This document shows positions 53,064 through 61,313 of a stretch of DNA of 64,000 bases, piece by piece. A program made the position numbers and the translations under genes. Location: positions 124,001 through 188,000 of the forward strand of contig NZ_CP012184.1 in the NCBI RefSeq assembly GCF_001420995.1. Direction: 5' to 3'. The DNA is from Pseudonocardia sp. EC080619-01 (GTDB lineage Bacteria; Actinomycetota; Actinomycetes; Mycobacteriales; Pseudonocardiaceae). The notes below the pieces were generated by a model. That model was not told the DNA's origin and did not search any database. It was given only the letters and a program-made list of their open reading frames with translations. Positions within the stretch are counted from its first letter, which is position 1, and every line of letters begins with the position of its first letter.

Positions 53064-54512
53064 TCAGCCGGCCGGTTCGGGTATCCGGCGCAACGCCGGT
53101 TTGTCGATCTTTCCGACCGGGTTCCTCGGCAGGGACCCGACGATCGTGATGCGCGCCGGGACCTTGGTCCGGGCCAGCCGGCCGGCACAGTGCGCGGTCA
53201 GGTCGTCGGGTGTCGCCGAGCTCCCGGGGAGCAGGGCGACGTGGGCCACCGGGACCTCGCCGAGGACCGGGTCCGGTGCACCGACGACCGCCGCCTCGTT
53301 CACCGCCGGGTGCGCGTGCAGCGCGTTCTCGATCTCCTTGGGGTAGAGGTTCTCCCCACCACGGATGATCATGTCCTTGATCCGGTCCACGAGGACGAGA
53401 TGGCCGTCGTCGTCGAACCGCCCGACGTCACCGGTGTGCAGCCACCCGTTCCTGATCGTCGCTGCGGTCTCCTCCGGACGGTTCAGGTAGCCGCGCATGA
53501 CGGTGGGCCCGGAGATCACCACCTCCCCCGGCCCGTCGGTGACGACGGCTCCGGTGGCGTCGACCAGCGCGATCCGCTGCCCGGGCAGCGGCAGGCCGAC
53601 CGTCCCCGGCTTGCGCGGTCCGGACGGGGGGTTGAGCGTCGAGGCGCAGGTCGCCTCGGACAGGCCGTACCCCTCGATCACGGGGACCCCGAAGCGCTGC
53701 TCGAACCGGGCGATGAGCCCGGCAGGCATCGGTGCGGCGCCGCAGATCACCCGGCGCAACGAGCTCGTGTCCGGCTGCACCTCGCGCGGCAGCGCCACGA
53801 GCATGGCGTAGATCGCGGGGACCGCGGAGAAGTAGGTCGGACGGACGCGCTCCAGCTCGGCGGCGAAGGAGCCGGCGCGGAACCGGCCGACGATCGACGC
53901 GCACCCGCCGGCGAGCAACGGCGACAGCACCGAGACGACGATCCCGTTCACGTGGAACAGCGGCAGGACCAGCAGGCTGTGGTCCGAGCCGTCCAGCCCG
54001 AGGGCGGCGACGATCGTCTCGCACATGACCCCGACGTTCGTGTGGTCGAGCATCACGCCCTTGGGACGCCCGGTGGTCCCGCTGGTGTAGATCAGCAGCG
54101 CGAGCCCGTCCGGTTCCACCGTGGAGGGCGCGGGAGCGGTGTCCGGATCGGCGTCGAGCTCGGCGACGTCCAGCGTCACCAGGTCCGAGGCGGCCCGCTC
54201 CCCCACGACGACGCCCGCGCCGGCGTCGGTGATCTGGAAGCCGGCCTCGTCGGTGGTCAGGGCGGGGTTCACCGGGGTGACGACGGCGCCGAGGTGCCAC
54301 GCGGCGAACAGCGTCACCACGAACTCCACCCGGTTCGCCAGCATCACGGCGACGACGTCGCCGCGTGCCACGCCCGCGGAACGGAGCGCCGCCGCCGCGC
54401 CGAGGACCGCGTGCGCGAACGCGGAGTTGTCGAGCGCCCGGGCGTCGTCGGCGACGCACGGTGAGTGCGGTGCGGTCCTTGCCCGTTCCTGCGGAAGCAC
54501 GGCGATGTGCAT
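53064..54512 (-). CDS. AMP-forming acyl-CoA synthetase
   Basis: A 482-residue ANL-superfamily ligase that activates a carboxylic acid to its acyl-CoA through an acyl-adenylate. It has the P-loop LLIYTSGTTGRPKGVML, LPLFHVNGIV, GYGLSEATCAS, the hinge YLNRPEETAATI then GDVGRFDDDGHL and DRIKDMIIRGGENLYPKEIE, and the catalytic Lys region PRNPVGKIDKPAL. The ATG at 54512 is chosen because GGAGG lies 9 bases upstream; an ATG at 54521 would touch the ribosome site. It is the first gene of the operon that runs through DUF3556 and the SDR, opposite a PucR-type regulator. Confidence 0.93.
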   Translation of the reverse strand: MHIAVLPQERARTAPHSPCVADDARALDNSAFAHAVLGAAAALRSAGVARGDVVAVMLANRVEFVVTLFAAWHLGAVVTPVNPALTTDEAGFQITDAGAGVVVGERAASDLVTLDVAELDADPDTAPAPSTVEPDGLALLIYTSGTTGRPKGVMLDHTNVGVMCETIVAALGLDGSDHSLLVLPLFHVNGIVVSVLSPLLAGGCASIVGRFRAGSFAAELERVRPTYFSAVPAIYAMLVALPREVQPDTSSLRRVICGAAPMPAGLIARFEQRFGVPVIEGYGLSEATCASTLNPPSGPRKPGTVGLPLPGQRIALVDATGAVVTDGPGEVVISGPTVMRGYLNRPEETAATIRNGWLHTGDVGRFDDDGHLVLVDRIKDMIIRGGENLYPKEIENALHAHPAVNEAAVVGAPDPVLGEVPVAHVALLPGSSATPDDLTAHCAGRLARTKVPARITIVGSLPRNPVGKIDKPALRRIPEPAG

Positions 54513-54698
54513 CGGGGCCATCCTCCGGACGGTCGTTGTCGGGTGGAGGAAAGGTAGGACCGCGGTGTGACGGTCACCATGGGCGCACGTCATGAAGTCG
54601 CGGACCGCCGTTGTGCGCACGGCACAAGCCCGGCCCCGGACAGGTGAACGTCGCGGGTGGTGTCGGTCGCGGTCGTCGGGCGCTATAGGTTCGGCGGC

Positions 54699-55922
54699 AT
54701 GTCCGCCCACGTCGACGACGTCGTGGCGACCGTCGCCCGTGACATCGACGCCCGGTTGCCGGAACTCACCGTCGAGCTCACCGACTGGTTCGTCGAGATG
54801 ATCCCGGAGTTCCGGCACGACGAGGCCGTGCGGCAGCTGATGGTCGCCAGCACCTCGGCGAACCTGGTGGGCATCGTGGACCTCCTGGCGCACGCGATCC
54901 CGGTCGAGCAGATCGCGGTCCCGCCGGCGGCGGCGGAGTACGCGCGCCGCTTCGCCCAGCACGAGCTGTCCCTGGAGGCCCTGCTGCGCGCCTACCGGCT
55001 CGGCGAGCACCGGTTCGGGCAGTGGGCGCTCGACTCGCTGCGCCGGGGCGATCGACGCGACCCGGACGTCGTCCTGGCCGCGGTGGCGTCGCTGTCCGAG
55101 CGCACCAACCGCTACATCGACCAGGTGGTCGAAGGGCTGATCGACATCTACGAGACCGAGCGGCGCCGGTGGAGCACCCGCTCCGGCGCCGGCCTGGCAG
55201 CCAGGATCCGGATGGTCCTCGACACCGATCCGCTCTCGGACAGCGCCGCCGACGAGCTGCTGGGGCTGCCGGTGCGCGGCTGGCACCGGGCGGCCGTGCT
55301 CTGGGTGTCGGGGCCGACGGACGCCGCGGACGACGACGGGCTGCTCCAGGCCGGTGCCCGCCTGCTGCACGACGCGGCGGGGCGGCCCCCTCTGACGGTG
55401 CTGGCCGACAGCCGCACGCTGTGGGCGTGGCACTCCGGACCGACCGCACCGGCGCTCGACGTCGAGCTCCTCCGTGCCCGGATGCCGGGCGACGTGTGTG
55501 TCGCGCTCGGAGCGCCCGCGGCCGGCCTGTCGGGGTTCCGCGGGTCGCTCGCCGAGGCGGTCCGGGCCCGGGCGGTCGTCGAGAACTCCGTCCTCACCCC
55601 GCCGGTGACGGAGTTCGACGACGTCGCCATCCCGGCCCTGCTCACCGAACGGACCGAGGACCTGCGCCGCTGGGTCGCCCGCGTACTGTCCGATCTGGAC
55701 TCCGACGAGCCCGGTGTCGACCAGGTGCGGGAGACGCTGCGGGTCTTCCTCGCCTCCGGGGGCAGCTACACGCAGGCAGCCGGCCGGCTGCACCTGCACA
55801 AGAACACGGTGCACTACCGGGTGCGCAAGGCCGAGGACCTGCGGGGCCGGCCGCTCGGCGACGACCGGCTGCAGGTCGAGGTCGCCCTGCTCGCCGCGTC
55901 GCTGCTGCGTACCCGTCCGTGA
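54699..55922 (+). CDS. PucR/CdaR-type regulator
   Basis: A 407-residue regulator. The C-terminal HTH_30 domain (residues 345-400: RETLRVFLASGGSYTQAAGR, LHLHKNTVHYRVRKAEDLRG) is the PucR/CdaR signature. The N-terminal half is the helical RsbT-co-antagonist/GGDEF-like sensor part of actinobacterial PucR proteins (LSLEALLRAYRLGEHRFGQW). It is divergent from the acyl-CoA synthetase operon and probably activates it in response to a pathway compound. The ATG at 54699 has a TAGGTT -10 box ending 7 bases upstream and no ribosome site, so it looks leaderless. Confidence 0.9.
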   Translation: MSAHVDDVVATVARDIDARLPELTVELTDWFVEMIPEFRHDEAVRQLMVASTSANLVGIVDLLAHAIPVEQIAVPPAAAEYARRFAQHELSLEALLRAYRLGEHRFGQWALDSLRRGDRRDPDVVLAAVASLSERTNRYIDQVVEGLIDIYETERRRWSTRSGAGLAARIRMVLDTDPLSDSAADELLGLPVRGWHRAAVLWVSGPTDAADDDGLLQAGARLLHDAAGRPPLTVLADSRTLWAWHSGPTAPALDVELLRARMPGDVCVALGAPAAGLSGFRGSLAEAVRARAVVENSVLTPPVTEFDDVAIPALLTERTEDLRRWVARVLSDLDSDEPGVDQVRETLRVFLASGGSYTQAAGRLHLHKNTVHYRVRKAEDLRGRPLGDDRLQVEVALLAASLLRTRP

Positions 55923-56039
55923 CGCGAGGACGAGCGCTTCGCCGTCCTGCGCGACGGGGCGCGGCGGGGCGGGCCCAGCCCGCGGCCCGGGCGGAGCGCG
56001 CCCGCCCGTCGGACGGCGACGATGGTGCAGGATCGGGGC

Positions 56040-56540
56040 ATGCTCGGTGACCGGTGGGGTGTGAGCGACCACGAGGTCGCACGCCCCTACCCGTGCGACG
56101 ACGTCGTCGCCTCCCCCACGGTGCAGGTGTGGCGGGGCGTGACCGTCGACGCGCCCGCCGAGGCTCTGTGGCCGTGGGTCGCGCAGGTCAGGCTGGCGCC
56201 GTACTCGTACGACTGGATCGACAACCTGGGCCGGCGCTCGCCCCGCGAGCTGGTGGGCCTTCCCGACCCCCGCGCCGGAGAACGGTTCACCACCGCCGGT
56301 GGGCGGGGAATGGGCCGGATCGTGTCGGTCGATCCGGGGAGACAGCTGACCGGCACCGTCATCGGCGCCGTCATGTCCTATGTGCTCGTGCCACACGACC
56401 ACGACACGACGCGCCTGCTCCTCAAGGTCGTCATGAACGTCAACCGCTGGGTGGGCGTCGGGCTGTCCGTCGGCGACCTTGTCATGGCCCGACGGCAGCT
56501 GCTGAACTTCAAGGAGCTCGCCGAGCGGAACCGGCGCTGA
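56040..56540 (+). CDS. SRPBCC-fold protein
   Basis: A 166-residue protein of the START/polyketide-cyclase-like SRPBCC fold. It has VWRGVTVDAPAEALWPWVAQ, then APYSYDWIDNLGRRS and YVLVPHDHDTTRLLLKVVM, a pattern of actinobacterial lipid- or ligand-binding proteins. No catalytic role can be read. The ATG at 56040 is preferred because AGGATCGG precedes it; an in-frame ATG at 56022 is the alternative. It is the last chromosomal gene before the tRNA-Pro scar, convergent with the tRNA terminator. Confidence 0.75.
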   Translation: MLGDRWGVSDHEVARPYPCDDVVASPTVQVWRGVTVDAPAEALWPWVAQVRLAPYSYDWIDNLGRRSPRELVGLPDPRAGERFTTAGGRGMGRIVSVDPGRQLTGTVIGAVMSYVLVPHDHDTTRLLLKVVMNVNRWVGVGLSVGDLVMARRQLLNFKELAERNRR

Positions 56541-56571
56541 GCCACACGGTGTCGTCCACCCGGAGAACGAA

Positions 56572-56612
56572 ACAGCCCGTTGACCTGGAACATGTCCAGA
56601 TCAACGGGCTGT
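56572..56612 (-). terminator. Intrinsic terminator of tRNA-Pro
   Basis: A perfect 12-bp stem, ACAGCCCGTTGA with TCAACGGGCTGT, with an inner 5-bp stem CTGGA/TCCAG. On the minus strand it is followed by TTCGTTC. It lies 12 bases past the tRNA-Pro 3' end, where a tRNA terminator belongs. Confidence 0.75.
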
Positions 56613-56623
56613 CGTACGGCCTG

Positions 56624-56664
56624 TCGGGACGACAGGATTTGAACCTGCGACCCCTTGACCCCAG
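56624..56664 (-). other. 3' half of tRNA-Pro: probable attachment-site scar
   Basis: On the minus strand the sequence runs from the anticodon loop to the discriminator base: CTGGGGT (loop, anticodon probably GGG), CAAGG, a variable region, T-arm GCAGG-TTCAAAT-CCTGT, acceptor strand CGTCCCG and A. All T-arm pairs form. The 5' half is missing: upstream bases do not pair with the anticodon stem or acceptor strand. Integrases of many actinobacterial elements use exactly this tRNA 3' segment as attB. The displaced 3' half with its native terminator marks the element end; the element should extend to higher coordinates. Confidence 0.8.
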
Positions 56665-56771
56665 GCACCGGCGGCGGGTCTTAGAGCTGCGCTGAGCGCA
56701 GACTCCGTGCTGGTCAACCGTCCGGTGACATCCGTCGACGTCCGGCGATCGCTAGTGCGGTTGTCACTCAG

Positions 56772-57166
56772 TTAGTCACTCACTCTGGCAGGGGGCGGCT
56801 CCGAGCGACGAGCAGACTCTCCGTGGAGCGCTGGGTCGCTCAGCTTGCCTTCCTTACGCCAGGTGACCTGGTCAGTGTCTAGGGTTCGCCACTCCTGCAA
56901 ATAGTAGTCGTTCTCGTTGTCTGTGATCATGATCCGTCTTTCCACACGGTGCCGATCATGACTCGACCGGATCTCGTCGTAGGTCCTGCGGTGTGGCCTA
57001 ATCTGACCGGGCGCCCCGTACCGGGCCTGCGTGTTGATTCGCGTATCCAGGCCGACGGCGGCGTCGACGTCGGCGTAGATCGCTCGGTTAGGGCTGTGCA
57101 CTGTCCGCAGCGTTGATCGTCGCGCTCCAGTAGCGCCCCACAGCCCCCGCATTCGTAGCGAACCAC
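56772..57166 (-). pseudogene. Small zinc-ribbon protein, frameshifted
   Basis: The first frame from GTG 57166 reads VRYECGGCGALLERDDQRCG, a CxxC...CxxC zinc ribbon. It fails after QCTAL; one base later the second frame continues NRAIYADVDAAVGLDTRI, IRSSHDRHRVERRIMI, TDNENDYYLQEWRTLD and KLSDPALHGESARRS. The joined protein of about 130 residues has the layout of a small actinobacterial zinc-ribbon family whose members end in a D-x-E-N-D-x-Y...H-G-x-S region; its function is unknown. The shift is at about 57095-57103. GC is lower than in the chromosome to the left. Confidence 0.6.
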
Positions 57167-57398
57167 AGCGCCGATCCCAGGAGGGGATCAGGACCGCAGA
57201 ACGTTGCTGCGAACGTAGCCAGTTTGGAAGGCCTCACCGAACCAGCGCTCGTCGACACTGAGCAGGAGGAACCACAGGCGCACTGAGCCTCGGCTGACCG
57301 TCGTTGTCTGCCACTAGTTGCACGCCAATTGCATGGAACGAAGCCAGCGCCCGTTGACTGGCACAGGTGCGATATTCGAGACCTGCAGTGTTCGCCGG

Positions 57399-57545
57399 TC
57401 ACTCGTGGTTCAGTATCCAGTCCAGCGCGGCTTGTACGGTCGGCCCATGCCGGCTTGCCGCCGCGTGCCTGACAGCAGGCCGATCGTCTCGCAGACCGGC
57501 CACCTCACGATGAAGCTCCACCGTTAGCTGTTCAGGATCGACCAC
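57399..57545 (-). CDS. 48-residue hypothetical protein
   Basis: A GTG start at 57545 follows an ideal AGGAGG ribosome site (6-base spacing). The protein reads VDPEQLTVELHREVAGLRDD, then RPAVRHAAASRHGP and ends VQAALDWILNHE. It is charged and helical with no membrane segment. No family was recognised. The strong ribosome site and a clean stop argue that it is real. It lies on the presumed island, upstream of the zinc-ribbon gene on the same strand. Confidence 0.6.
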   Translation of the reverse strand: MVDPEQLTVELHREVAGLRDDRPAVRHAAASRHGPTVQAALDWILNHE

Positions 57546-58146
57546 ACCCGCCTCCTGTTCGTCCAGGGGGACGAGGGCATCGACCGCCCGGCCCAGGTGG
57601 GGTCACATCCCCCGACATGACCCCACCCGTCCGGGCGTGATGGCGCGGCCCCCAACTCGTCCCGCGTCATCGTGGCTGGTGGGCCCTACGGCCCGTGGAA
57701 CTCTCGGTCTTACGTCCTCGGCTTGGTAGTCAGACCTCTGAGATGTCCGGGCCGCCGTGCAGACAGCAGAGCGGATCGACACACGGCGTGTCGTCGACCC
57801 CGGCCCGATAGGCGGTGTTGGCCAACACCGAGCAGGCGCAACCCTGCGCCTACGCCACCGGGCTACCCGGCCCCCGGCGCTTCTGGCGCAGGACTCTGCG
57901 TGCCGGCGGCGAGGTCGTAGCGGACGTCATGGATCTCCCGGAGGCCGACATCTCGACCAACCCACTCTGTTGGAGCCCTCTCGTATGCACCGAGCGTGAC
58001 ATGAGGCGCGAACTGGCCCCGTCGTCGTCACAGAGACGACGACACACCGCGGGTAACACCTCAGACCCCTGTCCCTCGCACATCAGCGACCGGGAGTGCC
58101 GCCTGGTGAGCGGCGTCGGGTGTGGCAGAGCGGCCGGCAGGTCGAC
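57546..58146. other. Gene-poor stretch on the presumed island
   Basis: About 600 bases without a confident gene. A plus-strand frame from GTG 57815 (LANTEQAQPCAYATGLPGPR, then FWRRTLRAGGEVVADVMDLP) has moderate third-position GC, but it runs into the opposing carbonic anhydrase gene and lacks a ribosome site. It may be a decayed gene. Confidence 0.4.
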
Positions 58147-58650
58147 TCACTGCGTGAACACCTCTTCGAGGGTGAACTGCTCGATGTCGAGGACGAACCC
58201 TCGGACGACGGTGTCGGGATGGAGAAAGGTCTCGTGGCGCAGCTGCACGATGTCCCGCCGGACGCTGATGACCGGGCTGGCAAAGGCATGGGTCCGCCAC
58301 TGAGGCCGGCGGCCGGTCTCCTCGGCGAGCTCCTCGGTGAACTCGTGGTCGGTGAACGTGGCCAGCCCACACCCGGAGTGCTGGACGAGGACGACGTCGC
58401 GCGTGTCCAGCTTGCGCTGGCTGATGGCCAGCGACCGCACGATGTCGTCGGTGACCACTCCTCCGGCGTTACGCAGCACGTGTACTTCGCCGAGTGCGAG
58501 CCCGAACAGGGCGAAGACGTCGATGCGGGCATCCATGCACGTCACGACGGCGGTCTTCAAGGTCGGGGGAACGGCGAGCCCCTGTGCGTTCGAGGCAGCC
58601 AGCCGGCCGCCACCTGCCTGGTAGCGGCGCAGCAGCTCTTCGTTGCTCAC
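58147..58650 (-). CDS. Beta-carbonic anhydrase
   Basis: A 167-residue beta-class carbonic anhydrase (Rv1284-like small type), which interconverts carbon dioxide and bicarbonate. The zinc ligands are Cys38 (CMDAR, with Asp40 and Arg42 of the catalytic dyad), His91 and Cys94 (QHSGCG). The N-terminal helix is MSNEELLRRYQAGGG. The GTG start has no ribosome site but a TAGGTT -10 box 6 bases upstream, so it is probably leaderless. It is divergent from an ArsR regulator on the presumed island. Confidence 0.93.
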   Translation of the reverse strand: MSNEELLRRYQAGGGRLAASNAQGLAVPPTLKTAVVTCMDARIDVFALFGLALGEVHVLRNAGGVVTDDIVRSLAISQRKLDTRDVVLVQHSGCGLATFTDHEFTEELAEETGRRPQWRTHAFASPVISVRRDIVQLRHETFLHPDTVVRGFVLDIEQFTLEEVFTQ

Positions 58651-58857
58651 CCGCTCAACCTAGCCGGGCACCGCGGTGGACGGCCGCAGGAGGGCGCACA
58701 GCCCAGGTGGGCGGAGCACGCTTAGCGTGCCCGCGGCGCGCCACAGGACGGGCAGCCAGCAGGGCGGACGCGGCTCGGATTGACGCGGACGGGAACCCGC
58801 CCTGACGGCGAACGGGAGCTTTCCGACCCCCTGTGGCCGCACCGGATGCGAACTTAT

Positions 58858-58879
58858 AGACTTGCGAAAGTCTGCAAGT
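58858..58879. promoter_or_regulatory. ArsR-type operator
   Basis: Two overlapping inverted repeats: AGACTT-GCGA-AAGTCT (58858-58873) and ACTTGC...GCAAGT (58860-58865 with 58874-58879). They lie about 90 bases before the ArsR start in the divergent region with carbonic anhydrase, next to an AT-rich TTATAG stretch that could be a -10 box. Confidence 0.5.
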
Positions 58880-58965
58880 GCAATGCGGGGGTGGTGAAGC
58901 ACGTGACTCGTCTGGACACGGCCGGGCTGCGGCGCGATCCCCCTCCATGCCTGCAGGATGGGGTG

Positions 58966-59295
58966 ATGAGCCGCCCCCTCTATCAGGTCAAAGCTGAGTT
59001 CTTCAAGACATTGGGACACCCGGTCCGGATTCGGGTGTTGGAGTTGCTCAGCCAGCGCGAGCACGCGGTGGCCGAGCTCCGTGCCGATGTCGCGATCGAG
59101 CCAGCGTCTCTGTCCCAGCAGCTCGCCGTTCTCCGCCATGCCGGTGTCGTTCGATCCCGTAAGCAGGGGTCCGCCGTGTACTACTCCATCACCAGTCCCG
59201 AGATCGCCCAGCTCTTGGTGGTCGCGCGGTCGATCTTGACCGGGATGTACTCGGACCAGGCGGAACTTCTCGAAGAACTGCGGTCTGCTCCATGA
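58966..59295 (+). CDS. ArsR/SmtB-family regulator
   Basis: A 109-residue winged-helix repressor with YQVKAEFFKTLGHPVRIRVL, the recognition helix region EPASLSQQLAVLRHAGVVRS and the wing KQGSAVYYSITSPEIAQLL. There is no CxC pair in the alpha-3 helix, so classical metal sensing by that site is not supported; a C-terminal site cannot be excluded. The ATG at 58966 follows AGGATGGGG. An open upstream extension lacks family similarity. It is 15 bases before the next gene, with which it forms an operon, and divergent from carbonic anhydrase. Confidence 0.88.
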   Translation: MSRPLYQVKAEFFKTLGHPVRIRVLELLSQREHAVAELRADVAIEPASLSQQLAVLRHAGVVRSRKQGSAVYYSITSPEIAQLLVVARSILTGMYSDQAELLEELRSAP

Positions 59296-59310
59296 GCATC
59301 ACGGAGCGAT

Positions 59311-60228
59311 GTGGAAGCCAACCAATCTGAGGCCGATTCCGCCGACGGCTCCGGCATCGGCGGCCCGGCCGACAAAACCGGTACCGCGGTCGCGGTCGTC
59401 AGCGACGGTAGCCGTCACAGCCAGCACACCAGCCGACGATCGCTGAACGAGGCGCTCGCCACCGACGCCGAGATCGTGGCCGGCCTCGGAGGTTTCGCGG
59501 CCGATCCGGTCGTTCTTCCCGCCTCGACCGACGGCTCCCTCGACGTCGCCGGCTTGTTGGACGCGCTCGAGAAACTGCCGCGCCGCTACCGCGCGGTCTT
59601 CCTCACCCGGACCAGGGTCCCCTCGGACTTCCTCGACGCGGTCCACGCACGTGCGGACCTGCCCCTGGTGCTCTCGGAGCAGGCGGCGAGTATGACGGTG
59701 CTGTGTGCTTCAGCCTTGGCGCACCTACGCCGTACCGAACGCACACCGTTGGAGAGCCGGGTCCTGCTGGCCGGCGCGCACCTGATGCCTGATCTCGGGC
59801 CGTTACTGATGCTCGCCGGGTTCTATCACCAGACTTTTTGGAGCGACCAGGATCGACAGACCATCTCCCTCGAGCGGACCAGCGATCTGGCCGACGTCGT
59901 CATCGACGTCCGTCAAGGGTCCGCTCCGGCGGTCCAAACTGCGCTGATCGCCCAAAACTTCGCCGACGGAGCGGTCATCCGTCCGACCGGGCTCGATGCC
60001 CGCACGCTGGTCGCCCCGGGGATCTTGAGGGTCGCATTGGAATCACCTCCCACCTCGATCCAGGTGCGGTTGCCACTTCTGCGCCGGTGCGCCGAAGCAC
60101 TGGCACAGTCTCTGCCGCTGACGATGCCGTGGCCGGGCCTGGCCGGGGACCAGCGTGGTGAGGCAGTCACGAAGGCGGTGGCCGATGCAGTCAGACGAGG
60201 CCTCGATCCCCGCATAGTAGATCCCTGA
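59311..60228 (+). CDS. Hypothetical protein with a malic-enzyme-like layout but no catalytic residues
   Basis: A 305-residue soluble protein. The order of elements recalls a malic enzyme: TAVAVVSDGSRHS (compare V-A-V-V-T-D-G-S), a charged helix, AADPVVLPASTDGSLDV, then LPLVLSEQAASMTVLCASAL at the place of the D-I-P-V-F-H-D-D-Q-H-G-T-A segment, and SRVLLAGAHLMPDLGPLLML at the nucleotide-binding strand. The metal and base residues of malic enzyme are absent, so any relation would be to a non-enzymatic homologue. This resemblance is from eye alignment only. The GTG follows GGAG; it is co-transcribed with the ArsR gene. Confidence 0.55.
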   Translation: MEANQSEADSADGSGIGGPADKTGTAVAVVSDGSRHSQHTSRRSLNEALATDAEIVAGLGGFAADPVVLPASTDGSLDVAGLLDALEKLPRRYRAVFLTRTRVPSDFLDAVHARADLPLVLSEQAASMTVLCASALAHLRRTERTPLESRVLLAGAHLMPDLGPLLMLAGFYHQTFWSDQDRQTISLERTSDLADVVIDVRQGSAPAVQTALIAQNFADGAVIRPTGLDARTLVAPGILRVALESPPTSIQVRLPLLRRCAEALAQSLPLTMPWPGLAGDQRGEAVTKAVADAVRRGLDPRIVDP

Positions 60229-60682
60229 CTGTGGAACATCGTGTGGTCGTTCAGGAATCAGCGACGATGACCGTGCGACCCGCCGTGCGGTCGTTGGTAT
60301 CACTAGGTCGATGTCGGCGCCTGGATGTGCCGCCGAACGCGGGCTGAGACGCCCGGCAGGCCACCGTGGCCCGTGCCCCTCGACAGTCCACCTCTCAGCG
60401 GCGCGGGACCAGCAGCCGAACCGCCACCGAGCAAGTGACCGAAGGCGGCATCAAGTCCGCGCCGGGCGCCGAGGACGATCATGAGGGCGTTGTGCTCGTC
60501 GGCGACGGCGGCAAGCAGGAGCCATCACGCCTTCCGGGACCTCGGTAGCCACCGCATCGAGGATGTGAGGTCGTCGGCCGGCGATCGTGACGTGATGAGC
60601 CTGCCTAGCTGGCGCAGGGCGATGACGACAGCGGCCCCCGGACTCGTTGTCGCAGGGGCCGCCGTTGTGGCGTGGACTGTGA
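60229..60682. other. Gene-poor stretch with possible gene debris
   Basis: About 450 bases without an intact gene. On the minus strand around 60545-60610 a short piece reads HHVTIAGRRPHILDAVATEV, which looks like the second strand of a Rossmann-fold dehydrogenase, but neither the glycine motif nor the rest is in frame. It may be a decayed SDR fragment. Confidence 0.35.
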
Positions 60683-61024
60683 TCAGTCGACGCTGTCGCC
60701 GGCACCGCCGGCCTGGGCGCAGTTGTCGGACTGGTCGGTGACCGAGTCGCCCGACTTCGACTTGGCGTCGCCGAGGATGCCCAGGGCGCCGGTGAGGCCG
60801 TTGCCCGCCGCGGCGTCCTCGACCGGGACCTGCACGCCCAGCACGTTGACCGGGACGTTGTTGTTGCAGACCTGGACCGGCACGTCGACGTTGTTGCCGT
60901 TGAGCCCGGCGATCAGGCCGTCGGCGTCCTTGTCGATACCCCCGTCGGCGGCGAACGCCATCGGGCTGACCGCCAGCAGCGTCGCCACGGATCCGGCGAC
61001 GACCATTCCAGCCTTCTTCAACAC
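60683..61024 (-). CDS. Small secreted chaplin-like protein
   Basis: A 113-residue secreted protein. Residues 1-25 are a signal peptide (KKAGMVVAGSVATLLAVSP, then MAFA as the cleavage site). The mature part has a beta-rich segment VPVQVCNNNVPVNVLGVQVP, like the hydrophobic N-V-P-V repeats of chaplin/DUF320-type surface proteins, and a second Cys in SDNCAQAGG. Chaplins coat aerial structures; this one lacks the full chaplin domain and a sortase signal, so a surface or extracellular role is inference. The GTG follows AGGAGAA. Confidence 0.65.
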   Translation of the reverse strand: MLKKAGMVVAGSVATLLAVSPMAFAADGGIDKDADGLIAGLNGNNVDVPVQVCNNNVPVNVLGVQVPVEDAAAGNGLTGALGILGDAKSKSGDSVTDQSDNCAQAGGAGDSVD

Positions 61025-61313
61025 AGTGTTTCTCCTGTTGTGTCCCGGTCACACCCGCACGGGCCTGACCCACTCTTGCCGACATATCGAATAGGTGGGA
61101 GCCCATGCCAGCTGCTGGACATGTTTCCGGTCGTTCAGGATCGATTCAATCTGAGCAAGCCTATCGAGGGAACATATTACTGACAGTTCGGTTACTCCTC
61201 CGATACGGCCAATCATTCAGCGTCCAGATCGATCAGGTCGGCCGCATCAGATCACCGAGAGCTCGGGATACCACTCGACGGAGGTACGCCTTTGGGTAGT
61301 CGGTCGGTTGGTG
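61025..61313. other. AT-richer promoter region of the chaplin-like gene
   Basis: About 290 bases with markedly lower GC than the rest of the window. It holds the ribosome site of the gene to its left and a minus-strand TATTCGATAT stretch (about 61083-61092) that could be a -10 box. A plus-strand frame from 61105 is not supported by a ribosome site. Confidence 0.4.

Noticed and set aside
54513..56402. Minus-strand open frame joined in front of the acyl-CoA synthetase (over 1100 codons in total)
   Set aside because: The part beyond 54521 is antisense to the PucR and SRPBCC genes, low in sense, and the synthetase has a clear ribosome site for its own start.
57815..58303. Plus-strand frame of 162 codons
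   Set aside because: It runs 156 bases into the opposite, well-supported carbonic anhydrase gene and has no ribosome site; kept only as possible debris.
60545..60610. SDR gene fragment
   Set aside because: Only one strand-like segment is recognisable; there is no glycine motif or catalytic part in frame, so it is described as possible debris and not called as a gene.
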